61,156 bases of DNA, from the NCBI GenBank assembly GCA_030065825.1, contig JASJCY010000018.1, forward strand, positions 1 through 61,156. The letters are read 5' to 3'. Below the pieces are notes generated by a model. It saw only the letters and a program-made list of their open reading frames with translations, was not told where the DNA came from and did not search any database. The DNA comes from Nostocaceae cyanobacterium. GTDB taxonomy: Bacteria; Cyanobacteriota; Cyanobacteriia; Cyanobacteriales; Nostocaceae. Both the position numbers and the translations under genes were made by a program. Numbering within the stretch: position 1 is the stretch's first letter; the number at the start of each line of letters is the position of its first letter. This document shows positions 8,488 through 18,100 of the stretch, one piece after another.

Positions 8488-9294
8488 TTAATTTTTAAAA
8501 ACCTCTCTGATAGTTTCTATAAATGCTAAGGTATTTTCAAAATGAATATTATGACCTACATTATTAATTATTTGTAACTGACAAGAATCACATATTTGCG
8601 ATATTTTTTGATTGATATCTATAAATTTTAAATCGTATTCACCAGCTAATAAAAATACATGATTTTGGTTATCTTTGATTTTCTCCCATAAAGAAGGTTG
8701 ACATCCAGTACCCATTGTTCTTAAAGATTTGGCTAATTCTGGGGGATGATTCTCTAGGCGATTATTTATCATTTTTGCAAAATTTGGATGATTTTTGATG
8801 TCCCCAAAAATTGTTTGTTTGTACCAATGAAATAGAAAATTTGCAAAATCACTCTTGTCAATACTTCTGGCTAATTTCCTGGCTATTTGCTCATCCCTTT
8901 TGATGCGTGCTAACCTTTCTTTTTCTGTTTTTAAACCGGGAGAAGCTGATTCTAAAACAACTTTGGGAAATCTTTCAGGGTAATGTAACGTGAGATATAA
9001 ACCTAATCTCCCTCCCATAGAATAGCCGACTAAAAAACATTGATGAATATTTAATTTATCTAGGAATTCCATTAATCCTTGGGCAGTATTTTCCATATTA
9101 TAGTATTCATCTCCACCCAAAACCTCCGTTTTACCATGTCCGGGAAGGTCGATTGTCAAATAGGAAAATTCTTTTGATAGGAGTTGGATGGCATCATCAA
9201 ATTCATGAACATTACCCATGAAACCATGAAGGAAAACAATTAACGGTTTATTCTCATGACGGTTTAAATGATAGTTAAATTGATAATTTTTCAT
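8488..9294 (-). CDS. menH: MenH, SHCHC synthase (alpha/beta hydrolase)
   Basis: A 268-residue alpha/beta-hydrolase-fold enzyme. It eliminates pyruvate from SEPHCHC to give SHCHC in phylloquinone (vitamin K1) biosynthesis for photosystem I. The nucleophile elbow GYSMGGR places Ser at about residue 92. The acid is D220 in LLAGEYD and the base is H247 in NNVGH. MenH-specific segments are HGFMGN near the N-terminus, ASPGLKTEKERLARIKRDEQ and MGTGCQPSLW. It starts with ATG and a TAAGG lies upstream. No other men gene is adjacent, as usual in cyanobacteria. Confidence 0.9.
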   Translation of the reverse strand: MKNYQFNYHLNRHENKPLIVFLHGFMGNVHEFDDAIQLLSKEFSYLTIDLPGHGKTEVLGGDEYYNMENTAQGLMEFLDKLNIHQCFLVGYSMGGRLGLYLTLHYPERFPKVVLESASPGLKTEKERLARIKRDEQIARKLARSIDKSDFANFLFHWYKQTIFGDIKNHPNFAKMINNRLENHPPELAKSLRTMGTGCQPSLWEKIKDNQNHVFLLAGEYDLKFIDINQKISQICDSCQLQIINNVGHNIHFENTLAFIETIREVFKN

Positions 9295-9983
9295 GGCATA
9301 CAGCCTTACTTTTACAATGGTTCAAGGTTTTGTGTGAGTGCGGTGATTAAATCCCTCAATGAATCTGATATTTGGTAGTTCCCTAAACCAGGAAAACCAC
9401 CCCAAACAAAACTTTCTCGGGCATTGCTGAATTAAGGGATGAATATGAGTGGGTTAGGCCGGAGTGCCTGCCTGATAAATACTGATAACGGGCAGGGATG
9501 CCCCGCAGTCGCTACAACGGGGGGAACCCCAACGCCAGTTCACTCAACGCGGGAAACCCGCGCACGTGACTGGCTCCGCAACGCGCTGCTCTCCGTTCCA
9601 CAAAGCAAGATGCCCATCCCACAAAACCATCAAAATTATCCCGCATTTATGCAACGCTCTTTCTCGTAAATACTCAACAAAAGTTATAACAATTCAAAAT
9701 TCAGAGGTTATTTATAAAGTAAACTTTAAGACCCAAGAAACCGGGTTTCTTTGAGTACGATGCGGATTCAATACTCCACCCACAATACGGTTCGGATAAG
9801 CCCACAGGCTAAAGCCTGGGGCTACACGATCAAAACCTGCCTTTGCAGGCTTGGTCTGTGTAGCCGCACCATGCGCGGGTTACGGCTACCCTTAACCGAA
9901 CTATATTGACTCCACCCATAGAAACCCGGTTTCTCCCTACACCCATAGACTTAATATTTACTTGCGAAATCGTCTCTCAAAAT
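9295..9983. repeat. Gene-free stretch with dispersed palindromes
   Basis: No credible gene. It holds a second copy of the GGGATGCCCCGCAGTCGC repeat (about 9493-9523), a GAAACCGGGTTTC palindrome at about 9739-9752 and its inverse GAAACCCGGTTTC at about 9921-9933. A block at 9800-9900 has paired GGCTAAAGCC and TGCAGGC-type palindromes. Confidence 0.6.
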
Positions 9984-10220
9984 TCAAAATACCCTACGGG
10001 AAGCGCACAGAAGTTCTATATTCCTGCTCGCACGTTTCATGGTTTCTAGGGAAACATCTCTTGCATCTGGGAGAAACTCATCGGAAAAAATACGTTCTCC
10101 CAAAACTACCATTTCCAACCACACACCAATAGAATCGCCATCAAGGCAACTCTTAACACCGAAGGCGTGTGACGGGGGATTAAACCCATTAATTGGGAGA
10201 GGAAACCAACACCCCAACAA
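9984..10220 (-). pseudogene. Possible gene fragment cut by a small dispersed repeat
   Basis: A 78-codon reading frame whose middle (HAFGVKSCLDGDSIGVWLEM and the MKRASRNIELL end) looks protein-like rather than random. I do not recognise the family with certainty. Immediately after the codons for NIELL the sequence becomes GTGCGCTTCCCGTAGGGTA, which matches the end of the small dispersed repeat at about 38005-38022. The original C-terminus therefore seems to have been replaced by a repeat insertion. The apparent start is TTG. This is probably a truncated remnant. Confidence 0.3.
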
Positions 10221-10248
10221 ATTTCTCTATTTCAACCAAAAATCCTAC

Positions 10249-10299
10249 TGTTGCCTGTTGCCTGTTGCCTGTTGCCTGTTGCCTGTTCCCTGTTCCCTC
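10249..10299. repeat. Heptamer tandem repeat (CTGTTGC/CTGTTCC)
   Basis: About seven 7-bp units, five CTGTTGC-type then CTGTTCC-type, about 125 bp upstream of the uvrA start codon. Confidence 0.85.
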
Positions 10300-10423
10300 T
10301 CCCGAAAGGAGATCAAGATATCTATCTAACCAAGTCATTTATCTAATACAAGAGTTCTACCATAACCAGACTCGCGGTAGTATTATTAAGGATTGTTTCC
10401 TTGCTGCCATCATCCCTGCTGAT

Positions 10424-13378
10424 ATGCCAAATTCTAAGTTAAATACATCCCTCAACGGACATATTTCTGACTCCCACAACAGCCAAAATACGATTCGCAT
10501 TCGGGGTGCTAGGCAGCATAACCTGAAGAATATTGATTTGGAATTACCGCGCGATCGCCTAATTGTTTTGACTGGTGTATCTGGTTCTGGTAAGTCTTCT
10601 CTGGCGTTTGACACTATCTTTGCGGAAGGACAACGGCGTTATGTGGAGTCGTTGAGTGCCTATGCCAGACAATTTTTGGGACAAATGGATAAACCGGATG
10701 TGGAAGCCATTGAAGGGTTAAGTCCGGCGATTTCTATTGACCAAAAGTCTACTTCCCATAATCCCCGGTCTACGGTGGGAACGGTGACGGAGATTTATGA
10801 TTACCTGCGGTTGTTATTTGGAAGGGCTGGTGAACCCCATTGTCCTATTTGCGATCGCTCTATTGCCCCCCAAACTATAGACCAGATGTGCGATCGCATT
10901 TTGGAGTTACCAGACCGTACTCGCTTCCAAATTCTCGCACCGGTGGTACGGGGAAAGAAGGGGACTCACAAAAAATTATTATCCAGTCTTGCGTCCCAAG
11001 GTTTTGTCCGCGTGCGGGTGGATGGGGAGGTCAGAGAGCTATCTGATGTTATAGAGTTAGATAAAAATTTTACACATACTATTGAAGTGGTAATTGACCG
11101 CTTGGTGAAAAAAGACGGTATTCAGGAGCGTCTGGTTGATTCTCTTTCTACTTGCTTGAAGCAATCAAGTGGAATTGCGGTTGTTGATATTATAAATGAT
11201 ACTTTGGATAAAGTAGCGCTGGAGCGGGAATACAATAAGTATAGGTTAAATGACCCAGAAAAGCAAGGTATTTCCTATCAAGAACTACCGTCAGAATTGG
11301 TGTTTTCAGAAAACTTTGCTTGTCCAGAACATGGGGCAGTAATGGAAGAATTATCACCGCGTTTGTTCTCGTTTAATTCTCCTTATGGTGCTTGTTCTCA
11401 TTGTCATGGAATTGGAACTTTGAAGAGATTTGCACCGGAGTTGGTGATACCGGATGGGGAAGCGCCTATGTATGCGGCGATCGCTCCTTGGTCGGAGAAG
11501 GATAATTCCTATTATTTGGAGTTGTTGTATGGTTTGGGGCAGGTTTATGGGTTTGAGTTGCAGACTCAGTGGTGTAAGTTGACGGATGAGCAGCAGCAGG
11601 TGGTTTTACAGGGGGAGGAAGAGAAAGGAACCACAAAGGCACAGAGGAAGCAAAGATTTCGAGGGGTATTGCCCATTTTGCAAGGGCAGTATGAGGGGGG
11701 TTCGGAGTTAATTAAGCAAAAGTTGGAGCAATATTTAATTGACCAGCCTTGTCCGGTGTGTGGGGGTAAAAGGTTGAAACCGGAAGCGTTAGCGGTACGG
11801 TTGGGACAGTATGGAATTTTGGATTTGGTGGGGGTTTCGATTCGAGAATGTCGGGAGAGGGTTGATAATTTAAGTTTGAGTCCGCGACAGATGCAAATTG
11901 CGGATTTGGTGTTGCGGGAAGTAAGGGCAAGGTTACAGTTTTTGTTGGATGTAGGATTGGATTATTTAACATTGGGTCGTCCGGCAATGACTCTTTCTGG
12001 TGGGGAAGCACAAAGGATACGTTTAGCAACTCAAATTGGTTCGGGTTTGACGGGGGTTTTATATGTTTTGGATGAACCAAGTATTGGTTTACATCAACGG
12101 GATAATGGACGGTTATTGGGAACTTTAAATAGATTACGAGATTTGGGTAATACGTTAATTGTGGTGGAGCATGATGAGGAAACAATTCGTGCTGCTGACC
12201 ATGTTGTGGATATTGGTCCTGGTGCAGGAATTCATGGGGGAAATATTATTGCAGCAGGAAATTTAGAAGCGTTATTAAATGCAGAAGATTCTTTGACTGG
12301 TGCTTATCTTTCGGGACGGAAGGTGATAGCAACTCCAGGAAAGAGAAGGGAAGGGAATGGAATTAATCTGGTAATTAAAAATGCTTGTCGCAATAACCTG
12401 AAAAATATAGATGTAGAGATTCCCTTAGGAAAATTGGTAACGGTGACGGGGGTTTCTGGTTCTGGAAAGTCTACCTTAATTAATGAGTTACTTTATCCAT
12501 CACTGAAACATCATCTGACAAAGAAAGTTCCCTTTCCCAAAGAAATAGATGAAGTTAAAGGATTAACAGCAATTGATAAAGCAATTGTGATTGACCAATC
12601 TCCCATTGGTAGAACACCCCGTTCTAATCCAGTTACTTATACGGGGGTATTTGATGCAATTAGAGAAGTTTTTTCCCAAACAGTAGAAGCAAAAGCACGA
12701 GGTTATAAACGGGGACAGTTTTCTTTTAACGTTAAAGGTGGACGTTGTGAAGCTTGTAGCGGACAGGGTGTAAATGTCATTGAAATGAACTTTCTTCCGG
12801 ATGTTTATGTCCAATGCGAAGTTTGTAAGGGTGCGAGATATAACCGAGAAACTTTGCAGGTGAAGTACAAAGGTAAATCCATTTCTGATGTTTTGAATAT
12901 GACTGTGGAGGAAGCTTTAGACTTTTTCCAAAACATTCCCAAAGCAGTGAACAAATTACAAACTTTGGTAGATGTGGGTTTGGGTTATATTCATTTAGGA
13001 CAGCCAGCAACTACTCTTTCTGGTGGAGAAGCACAACGAGTGAAGTTAGCCACAGAATTATCTCGTCGTGCAACAGGAAAGACTCTTTATTTAATCGATG
13101 AACCCACCACAGGTTTATCTTTTTATGATGTCCACAAATTGTTAGATGTTTTGCAAAGATTGGTAGATAAAGGAAACTCAATTTTAGTAATTGAACACAA
13201 CTTAGATGTGATTCGTTGTGCTGATTGGGTGATAGATTTGGGACCCGAAGGTGGAGATAAAGGAGGGGAAGTAATTGCTGTGGGTACACCGGAAGAAATA
13301 GCACAGAATTCTAACTCTTATACAGGTAAGTATTTAAAGCAGGTTTTGCAGCAGTATCCAGCGAGTAAGGTGGGTTAG
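10424..13378 (+). CDS. uvrA: UvrA, excinuclease ABC subunit A
   Basis: A 984-residue ATPase that, with UvrB, finds bulky DNA lesions in nucleotide excision repair. It has two ABC modules: Walker [10 protein letters not shown] and GVSGSGKST, signatures [16 protein letters not shown] and [16 protein letters not shown], and Walker [12 protein letters not shown] and [11 protein letters not shown]. Zinc-binding cysteines appear in CPIC, CSHCHG, CPVCGG and CEACSGQG...[11 protein letters not shown] at 10424 is chosen because the frame upstream translates a heptamer repeat (low-complexity CCLLPV) and UvrA similarity begins soon after MPNSKL. It appears monocistronic. All catalytic motifs are intact. 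Confidence 0.95.
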   Translation: MPNSKLNTSLNGHISDSHNSQNTIRIRGARQHNLKNIDLELPRDRLIVLTGVSGSGKSSLAFDTIFAEGQRRYVESLSAYARQFLGQMDKPDVEAIEGLSPAISIDQKSTSHNPRSTVGTVTEIYDYLRLLFGRAGEPHCPICDRSIAPQTIDQMCDRILELPDRTRFQILAPVVRGKKGTHKKLLSSLASQGFVRVRVDGEVRELSDVIELDKNFTHTIEVVIDRLVKKDGIQERLVDSLSTCLKQSSGIAVVDIINDTLDKVALEREYNKYRLNDPEKQGISYQELPSELVFSENFACPEHGAVMEELSPRLFSFNSPYGACSHCHGIGTLKRFAPELVIPDGEAPMYAAIAPWSEKDNSYYLELLYGLGQVYGFELQTQWCKLTDEQQQVVLQGEEEKGTTKAQRKQRFRGVLPILQGQYEGGSELIKQKLEQYLIDQPCPVCGGKRLKPEALAVRLGQYGILDLVGVSIRECRERVDNLSLSPRQMQIADLVLREVRARLQFLLDVGLDYLTLGRPAMTLSGGEAQRIRLATQIGSGLTGVLYVLDEPSIGLHQRDNGRLLGTLNRLRDLGNTLIVVEHDEETIRAADHVVDIGPGAGIHGGNIIAAGNLEALLNAEDSLTGAYLSGRKVIATPGKRREGNGINLVIKNACRNNLKNIDVEIPLGKLVTVTGVSGSGKSTLINELLYPSLKHHLTKKVPFPKEIDEVKGLTAIDKAIVIDQSPIGRTPRSNPVTYTGVFDAIREVFSQTVEAKARGYKRGQFSFNVKGGRCEACSGQGVNVIEMNFLPDVYVQCEVCKGARYNRETLQVKYKGKSISDVLNMTVEEALDFFQNIPKAVNKLQTLVDVGLGYIHLGQPATTLSGGEAQRVKLATELSRRATGKTLYLIDEPTTGLSFYDVHKLLDVLQRLVDKGNSILVIEHNLDVIRCADWVIDLGPEGGDKGGEVIAVGTPEEIAQNSNSYTGKYLKQVLQQYPASKVG

Positions 13379-13431
13379 TCCCAGGTAATTAGTCAAAAAT
13401 ATTTAAGAGGAAATAAACCACAGAGACGCAG

Positions 13432-13484
13432 CGAAAAGTGCGGTCTTGTGGGTTTCCCGCAAGAGCAACTTTTCAAGAGAGAGA
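13432..13484. repeat. Dispersed repeat, inverted copy at 18297-18347
   Basis: GCGAAAAGTGCGGTCTTG, a GGGTTTCCC palindrome and GAGCAACTTTTCAAGAGA lie here. The reverse complement of the same string, with small changes, is at about 18297-18347. Confidence 0.75.
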
Positions 13485-13533
13485 ACACAGAGGAAGAAAA
13501 GAGGAGAGTATATATCAAAAGTTGGAGGTAAGC

Positions 13534-14715
13534 ATGATTCCAAAAAATATTAATGATATAACTGAGACTGATTTGGAAATTTTAGTCAATAACTCGGTTC
13601 CAGAAGGTAGGACTATCGAATATAAGCAAGAACTTCCAGGAAATTCTGATAAAGACAAAAAAGAATTTCTAAATGATGTTTCTTCTTTTGCAAATGCTAG
13701 TGGAGGTGATTTGATTTATGGAATAAAAGAAGATAAGGGAATTCCGATATCAATAGAAGGTTTAACATTAGATGATATGGACAAGGAACGTCTCAGGTTA
13801 GATAGCATAATTAGAGATGGAATTAAACCAAGAATACCAGGTGTATTAATCCATCCTGTTAGACTTTTAAACTCTCAATTGGTTTTAATAATTAGAGTTC
13901 CCAAAAGCTGGATAAGTCCACATCGCGTAGTATTTAAAGGACATGATAAATTTTATTCAAGAAGTTCAAATGGTAAATACTCTCTTGATGTAGATGAACT
14001 GAGAACAGCATTTATTTTATCTGATTCAATTACTGAGAAGATTAAAAAATTTAGGGAGAGTAGAATATCCAATATAGCTGCTGATGAAACACCTGTGACA
14101 TTGTATCCTGAAAAAGCACCTATAATTATCCTCCATCTCATATCAATTAATTCATTTAATCCTGCTCAAAACTATGACATGAATATGATAGAGGATTGTT
14201 CACAAAACCTCAAACCAATTTTATCAACCTCCTTGAGCAGTAGATACAACCTTGATGGATTTGTAAAGTATTCATCTTTCGTTCAAAATAATGAAACTCT
14301 AGGTTACATTCAAGTTTTTAGAAACGGAATTATTGAATCTGTCTTTAAGCAGATAATAAGAGATGATAACCAACAAATATTTTATGGTGATTATATAGGA
14401 GAAAAATTAATTGAATTTTTCCCTAAGTATTTAAATACATTAAAAAAGCTTGATGTTGGACATCCGATATTTATTTTTTTAACGATTATTGGTGTTCAAG
14501 GATTCTCTATGCCACGTTCTCAGATTGATGCATTATTGAACAAAATTCACAAAATTGATCGAGATGTTTTAATACTCCCAGAAGTTCTTGTGGAAAGTTA
14601 TGATGTTGTACCGTCCCAGATTTTGAAACCATGTTTTGATGCAATGTGGAATGCTGCTGGTTTTAGAGGTTCACCAAATTATAATCAGCAAGGAGTTTGG
14701 AATAAACGAAGATAA
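13534..14715 (+). CDS. Schlafen/AlbA_2-domain protein
   Basis: A 393-residue protein with an N-terminal Schlafen AlbA_2 domain, a putative nucleic-acid-binding module. It is recognised by EGRTIEYKQELPG, FLNDVSSFANASGGDLIYGI and the following RLRLDSIIRDGIKPRIPGV. The VFKGHDKFYSRSSNGKYSLD segment, with its Y.R...GK pattern, is also typical. The C-terminal ~200 residues are unassigned. The ATG at 13534 is supported by GGAGG 7 nt upstream; the longer frame runs through a repeat. Bacterial AlbA_2 proteins occur as regulators and in defence islands; here it is close to toxin-antitoxin relics. Function is not assigned. The gene is more AT-rich than uvrA. Confidence 0.8.
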   Translation: MIPKNINDITETDLEILVNNSVPEGRTIEYKQELPGNSDKDKKEFLNDVSSFANASGGDLIYGIKEDKGIPISIEGLTLDDMDKERLRLDSIIRDGIKPRIPGVLIHPVRLLNSQLVLIIRVPKSWISPHRVVFKGHDKFYSRSSNGKYSLDVDELRTAFILSDSITEKIKKFRESRISNIAADETPVTLYPEKAPIIILHLISINSFNPAQNYDMNMIEDCSQNLKPILSTSLSSRYNLDGFVKYSSFVQNNETLGYIQVFRNGIIESVFKQIIRDDNQQIFYGDYIGEKLIEFFPKYLNTLKKLDVGHPIFIFLTIIGVQGFSMPRSQIDALLNKIHKIDRDVLILPEVLVESYDVVPSQILKPCFDAMWNAAGFRGSPNYNQQGVWNKRR

Positions 14716-14828
14716 TTTAATATGGAATTTAAGGTAACAAAACCCAAATTATCAAACTTCTTTTTTGTTAAGCTTCACTATCTTTCAAAACTACCTATAG
14801 GATTACTATTTGATTTTTGAACAAATAC

Positions 14829-14909
14829 GTAGGGTGTGTTGCCTTTGCGCGCAACGCACCAAAGTCTTTACAGGATGGTGCGTTAGACTAAAGTCATAAC
14901 GCACTCTAC
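14829..14909. repeat. GTAGGGTGYGTT...AACGCAC palindromic repeat
   Basis: Two inward-facing arms (GTAGGGTGTGTT, and the reverse of GTAGAGTGCGTTATG) enclose GGTGCGTTAGACTAAAGTCA. Relatives occur at about 40450-40485, 53387-53463 and 60368-60435, so this is a dispersed REP-like element. Confidence 0.7.
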
Positions 14910-14997
14910 ACCTAATAATGAATGATAAGCAAAAATTTGATTAAAAACAGTGGATTTGATTTAACTTTTATCTTACTATTGACGCTTCTGTGCTTCC

Positions 14998-15519
14998 CTA
15001 ATTGTCGCAAGAGGGAGAAAGAGGTGAAAGGGGTGCATCTCGGAATTTAATAAAACCAAATTTATCTCTGTAATACTCTTTCGCTTTTTCATCTTTAGCA
15101 TCAACTCTAACAGCATAAACTCCTGTCTTTTGGGAAATATCAATTGCGTATTCCAAAGCGTGTCTTAAAAGCCTCTTTCCAACACCTTTCTTCTGCATTG
15201 ATTTATCTACTGCAATTCTCCCAATTAACAAAGCGGGAGTCTCTTTGGGAAAATTCCCCCGTAATTCGTCTGGTATCGCCTCAGTTGAAATAACGCTGGC
15301 ACTAGATGTATAGTATCCCAATATATTTTGACTTCCTTGAGGAACGCATACAAAAACCTTTGCTACCCCATTTCTATCATTAATTATTGCATACTTATTC
15401 AGATAGTCATTTAACAATGGATTCCCGCAGTCAAATTGAATTTTTTTGATACTGCTGCGTGTGACTTCTAAAGAATCTATGGGACAGATAATTAAATCCA
15501 CATCCACAATGGTAAGCAC
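14998..15519 (-). CDS. GNAT toxin, TacT-like, with frameshifted C-terminus
   Basis: A 173-residue GNAT acetyltransferase of the TacT/AtaT type. These toxins acetylate aminoacyl-tRNA and pair with a DUF1778 antitoxin. The FDCGNPLLNDYLNKYA segment, LLIGRIAVDKSMQKKGVGKRLL (acetyl-CoA loop) and DEKAKEYYRDKFGF are diagnostic. The family normally ends with a LFLPxxT strand. Here the frame ends PLSPLSPSCDN. The expected ending (LFLPLATIREAQKRQ, stop at 14976-14978) is present one frame over, so a single-base insertion near 15030 has damaged the last strand. Start GTG. The antitoxin gene lies just upstream on the same strand. Toxicity is probably reduced or lost (inference). Confidence 0.8.
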   Translation of the reverse strand: MLTIVDVDLIICPIDSLEVTRSSIKKIQFDCGNPLLNDYLNKYAIINDRNGVAKVFVCVPQGSQNILGYYTSSASVISTEAIPDELRGNFPKETPALLIGRIAVDKSMQKKGVGKRLLRHALEYAIDISQKTGVYAVRVDAKDEKAKEYYRDKFGFIKFRDAPLSPLSPSCDN

Positions 15520-15553
15520 TCCAGTATGTCTTCTCCAGTACTGAAGTATAAAC

Positions 15554-15847
15554 CTAATCGAAAAGAGATATTAAACTTTCACAAGGTTGAGGAGGGTTTT
15601 CCATTACTGAAATGAACAACTTGCTGTCATCCTCAGACAAAACTAATTTGTTATTATTTGAAAGCTGACTTTGTTCTAGTCTAGAATTTTTAGCCTGAAA
15701 AGCTTTCATAAATGAACCATAAGCACGAAGGACGACAAAATTATTTACTCTACTCTTGAATCGATAGGTAACCCAACGAAGCTTGTTTTTACCCAAGTTA
15801 GCTTCATGCTGCTGATTCAGCGATGTCTTTCTCAGTATCTTAGACAT
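15554..15847 (-). CDS. DUF1778-type antitoxin, apparently damaged
   Basis: A 97-residue frame upstream of the GNAT toxin. Its C-terminus (NKLVLSEDDSKLFISVMENPPQPCESL) is a clear DUF1778 toxin-binding tail, of the LSxxDxxxFxxxLxNPPxP type. The N-terminus should be a ribbon-helix-helix DNA-binding domain, but the frame reads RWVTYRFKSRVNNFVVLRAY. An alternative frame contains LPIDSRVE just before this point, and FVVLRAYGSFMKAF resembles the end of the second helix. The simplest reading is an internal deletion with frameshift that removed much of the domain. ATG start at 15847. Confidence 0.55.
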   Translation of the reverse strand: MSKILRKTSLNQQHEANLGKNKLRWVTYRFKSRVNNFVVLRAYGSFMKAFQAKNSRLEQSQLSNNNKLVLSEDDSKLFISVMENPPQPCESLISLFD

Positions 15848-16257
15848 AGGGTTACTTTTTTTAATTTACTTGCTTTTATAGGCTTAAGTCTTACGGATGC
15901 CATAATAAACTATTTTAGCATGAGTAAAAAAAACACAAATACTACAATTTTGTCAAGTAGATAGATGAAAGTGCGATTCGTACAAAATTCGAGTCTTCAA
16001 GTTATACGAGGTTTATATCACTATTCCAACACTTGAGCTTATTTTTTATAATTTATAACTTACCATTAATGAATAGTCATAATTTCTGTAATCCCACAGG
16101 AGACACTAGCTATTTGAATGAATACTATATAAATCGATCTAGCAATCCTGTGAGAAACAAGATCCCCGACTTCTTGAAGAAGTCGGGGATCTGGATACAA
16201 TTTCAATCGTATTTATAATAGGGTGCAATAACTAGTTAAACAATCATCATAATTATT
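15848..16257. repeat. Gene-free stretch with a 31-bp palindrome
   Basis: No gene seen. At 16161-16191 lies a perfect palindrome (GATCCCCGACTTCTT / AAGAAGTCGGGGATC around one base). Degenerate relatives occur at about 53055-53085 and 56855-56875, so this is another dispersed repeat rather than a specific terminator. Confidence 0.65.
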
Positions 16258-17514
16258 ATGTCACGCCAAAAAAAAGAACCAAATGGATGTGGATGCTTAC
16301 AAATTCCCTTTTCTGTCATCATACTTATCTTCGCAGGTGGTTATTGGTTGTTTGGTCAGAAAGGATATCTAGAAATCGTTAAGCTTTTACCTCAGAATAA
16401 AGATATAAATATCCCTATCTTGAATTCCACTCCAACTGTTTCTCCAACTCCCACTCCAACTATTTCTCTAACTCCCACTCCAACTATTTCTCCAACTCCC
16501 ACTCCAACTGTTTCTCCAACTCCTACCCCCTCTCCTTCAAGTACTGCAAAACCTAAACCAAATAATCAGCAAACTACACCTAAAACACCCAAAGTTGAGA
16601 AAACACCATTACCTCAAACTCCGTGGGAGAAAAAAGTAATTAGAGGAATTTATTTAAGTCGCTACCAAGTCACTAATAACGCTAACGAACAAACAATTCG
16701 TCAAAGAGTTCGTTACTATCGTTCTCAAGGTATTAATACAATTATTCATGGTGTTTGGGGTAACGGTTGCACTATGTACAACAGCGAAGTAATGCAAAAA
16801 ACCCTAGGTTACAAAAGTTGTCCTAATAAGTTTCGAGAAAAATGGTTAGATTGGTTAATTGATGAAGCACACAAACAGGGAATGGAAGTCCATGCTTATT
16901 TTGAAAAGGGAATTAAATTAGATAAAAATAGTCCCATATTCGATTTAGCCATTGCTAAAAAATGGATTGTTCCTGGTGTTGATAAAACCTACTCTGGAAT
17001 TGAACATTATGTGCTTGATGTGGAGATTCCCGAAGTCGCTAACTTTTTTAAAGATATCTTAGTGGAATTTGTACAAAAATATCCCCAGATTGATGCAGTT
17101 CAATGGGATGATTATCTGGGTTATCATGCAGAATTACCAGGTAAGGTAGATCGTACTGCTAATTTAACGAATTTTGTCCAACAAATGATAAGTGGGATGA
17201 AAAAAGTTAACTCTTCAGTTAGTTTTGATATTTGTCATCATAACCCTTATTGGGCTAAAAGATATTTTGCAGCAGATTGGGAAAACTGGGATGTCGATAG
17301 AGTCTTTATTCAAGCTTATAATGATGAAAATTTTCAAGAGGAATTAAATTATGTCCAAAATTCTGCTGGAATTGCGATTACTGAAAAACAATTCCATCGT
17401 TTAAAAGAATTGGTAGATAACCAAGCTGTAAAAAGTATTTTAGTTTTTCCTGATTCTGGAAAACCAAAAGAAGTCGCTTCTAGCTTAAAAAAATTGGTAC
17501 AAAAACATAATTAA
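16258..17514 (+). CDS. Glycoside-hydrolase-like (GHL10) membrane-anchored protein
   Basis: A 418-residue protein with an N-terminal membrane anchor (IPFSVIILIFAGGYWLFG), a Pro/Thr/Ser linker built from TPTPT-type repeats (about residues 57-95), and a C-terminal TIM-barrel domain of the GHL10/DUF187 type. Relevant signatures are GIYLSRYQVTNN, GMEVHAYFEKG, YVLDVEIPEVANFF and IDAVQWDDYLGYH; the acidic pair in QWDD is a good catalytic candidate. The domain should act outside the cytoplasm on a cell-wall or exopolysaccharide glycan, but the substrate is unknown. The linker DNA is itself repetitive (CCAACTCCCACT units), so its length may vary between strains. Confidence 0.8.
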   Translation: MSRQKKEPNGCGCLQIPFSVIILIFAGGYWLFGQKGYLEIVKLLPQNKDINIPILNSTPTVSPTPTPTISLTPTPTISPTPTPTVSPTPTPSPSSTAKPKPNNQQTTPKTPKVEKTPLPQTPWEKKVIRGIYLSRYQVTNNANEQTIRQRVRYYRSQGINTIIHGVWGNGCTMYNSEVMQKTLGYKSCPNKFREKWLDWLIDEAHKQGMEVHAYFEKGIKLDKNSPIFDLAIAKKWIVPGVDKTYSGIEHYVLDVEIPEVANFFKDILVEFVQKYPQIDAVQWDDYLGYHAELPGKVDRTANLTNFVQQMISGMKKVNSSVSFDICHHNPYWAKRYFAADWENWDVDRVFIQAYNDENFQEELNYVQNSAGIAITEKQFHRLKELVDNQAVKSILVFPDSGKPKEVASSLKKLVQKHN

Positions 17515-17671
17515 TACCAAATAACAAAATGTTTGTAAATATTCCTAATAAATTTCGGCAGTCGCATTAAGTCGGGAAACCTGCTGTTAGTGCCTTCCTC
17601 CCTTTCTGAGACAGGTACAAAATGTCAGGTAACCCAAACCTTCCACCTTTTTTGTTAACCTTCACTATCTT

Positions 17672-18100
17672 TCAAAAAAACAAACTCGAATCAACATGAA
17701 AAAATCTTCCCAAAGCTTCAGCTTGTTCTTGCGTGATTTCTAACTTACCATTAATCACCCCATCAACAATCTCACTGGAACCTAAAACACTCACTAAATC
17801 ATCTGCTGACAAATTTTGAGCCTCCATTAAATGAAGCAGTCTTGACTGTGGTGTTGAAGCATTAAGCTGATAGTACTTATCTTCAAAATCTTCAATCAGC
17901 TTCACTAATAATTCTAACAAAGCATCTTCTTCCAAAGTCAAATGAGGATGAGATAGTAATTCTTCCACAACTTCTAAGAATTTCTCATTGTCTTCCTCAG
18001 TTTTGATAACCCAAGGTTGATGTTGGGATAGCAGTTGACTATAAATTTGAGGATTAAAAGTAAGAGTAATTTTTCCAGTTGTCTTTGTCATATTCTGCAT
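17672..18100 (-). CDS. HigA-like antitoxin (COG5499), orphan
   Basis: A 142-residue protein with an N-terminal acidic helical region and a C-terminal HTH (LLHLMEAQNLSADDLVSVLG followed by VDGVINGKLEITQEQAEALGRFFHV). This is the arrangement of COG5499 antitoxins that partner HigB/RelE-type mRNA interferases. The toxin gene normally lies upstream, but nothing resembling it is found between this start and 18700 or on the near side. It is therefore an orphan that may survive as a plain regulator. ATG at 18100; an internal ATG three codons later is possible. Confidence 0.75.
   Translation of the reverse strand: MQNMTKTTGKITLTFNPQIYSQLLSQHQPWVIKTEEDNEKFLEVVEELLSHPHLTLEEDALLELLVKLIEDFEDKYYQLNASTPQSRLLHLMEAQNLSADDLVSVLGSSEIVDGVINGKLEITQEQAEALGRFFHVDSSLFF

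Noticed and set aside
11712-12185. 157-codon frame antisense to uvrA
   Set aside because: Pro/His-rich antisense translation opposite the conserved ABC signature of UvrA.
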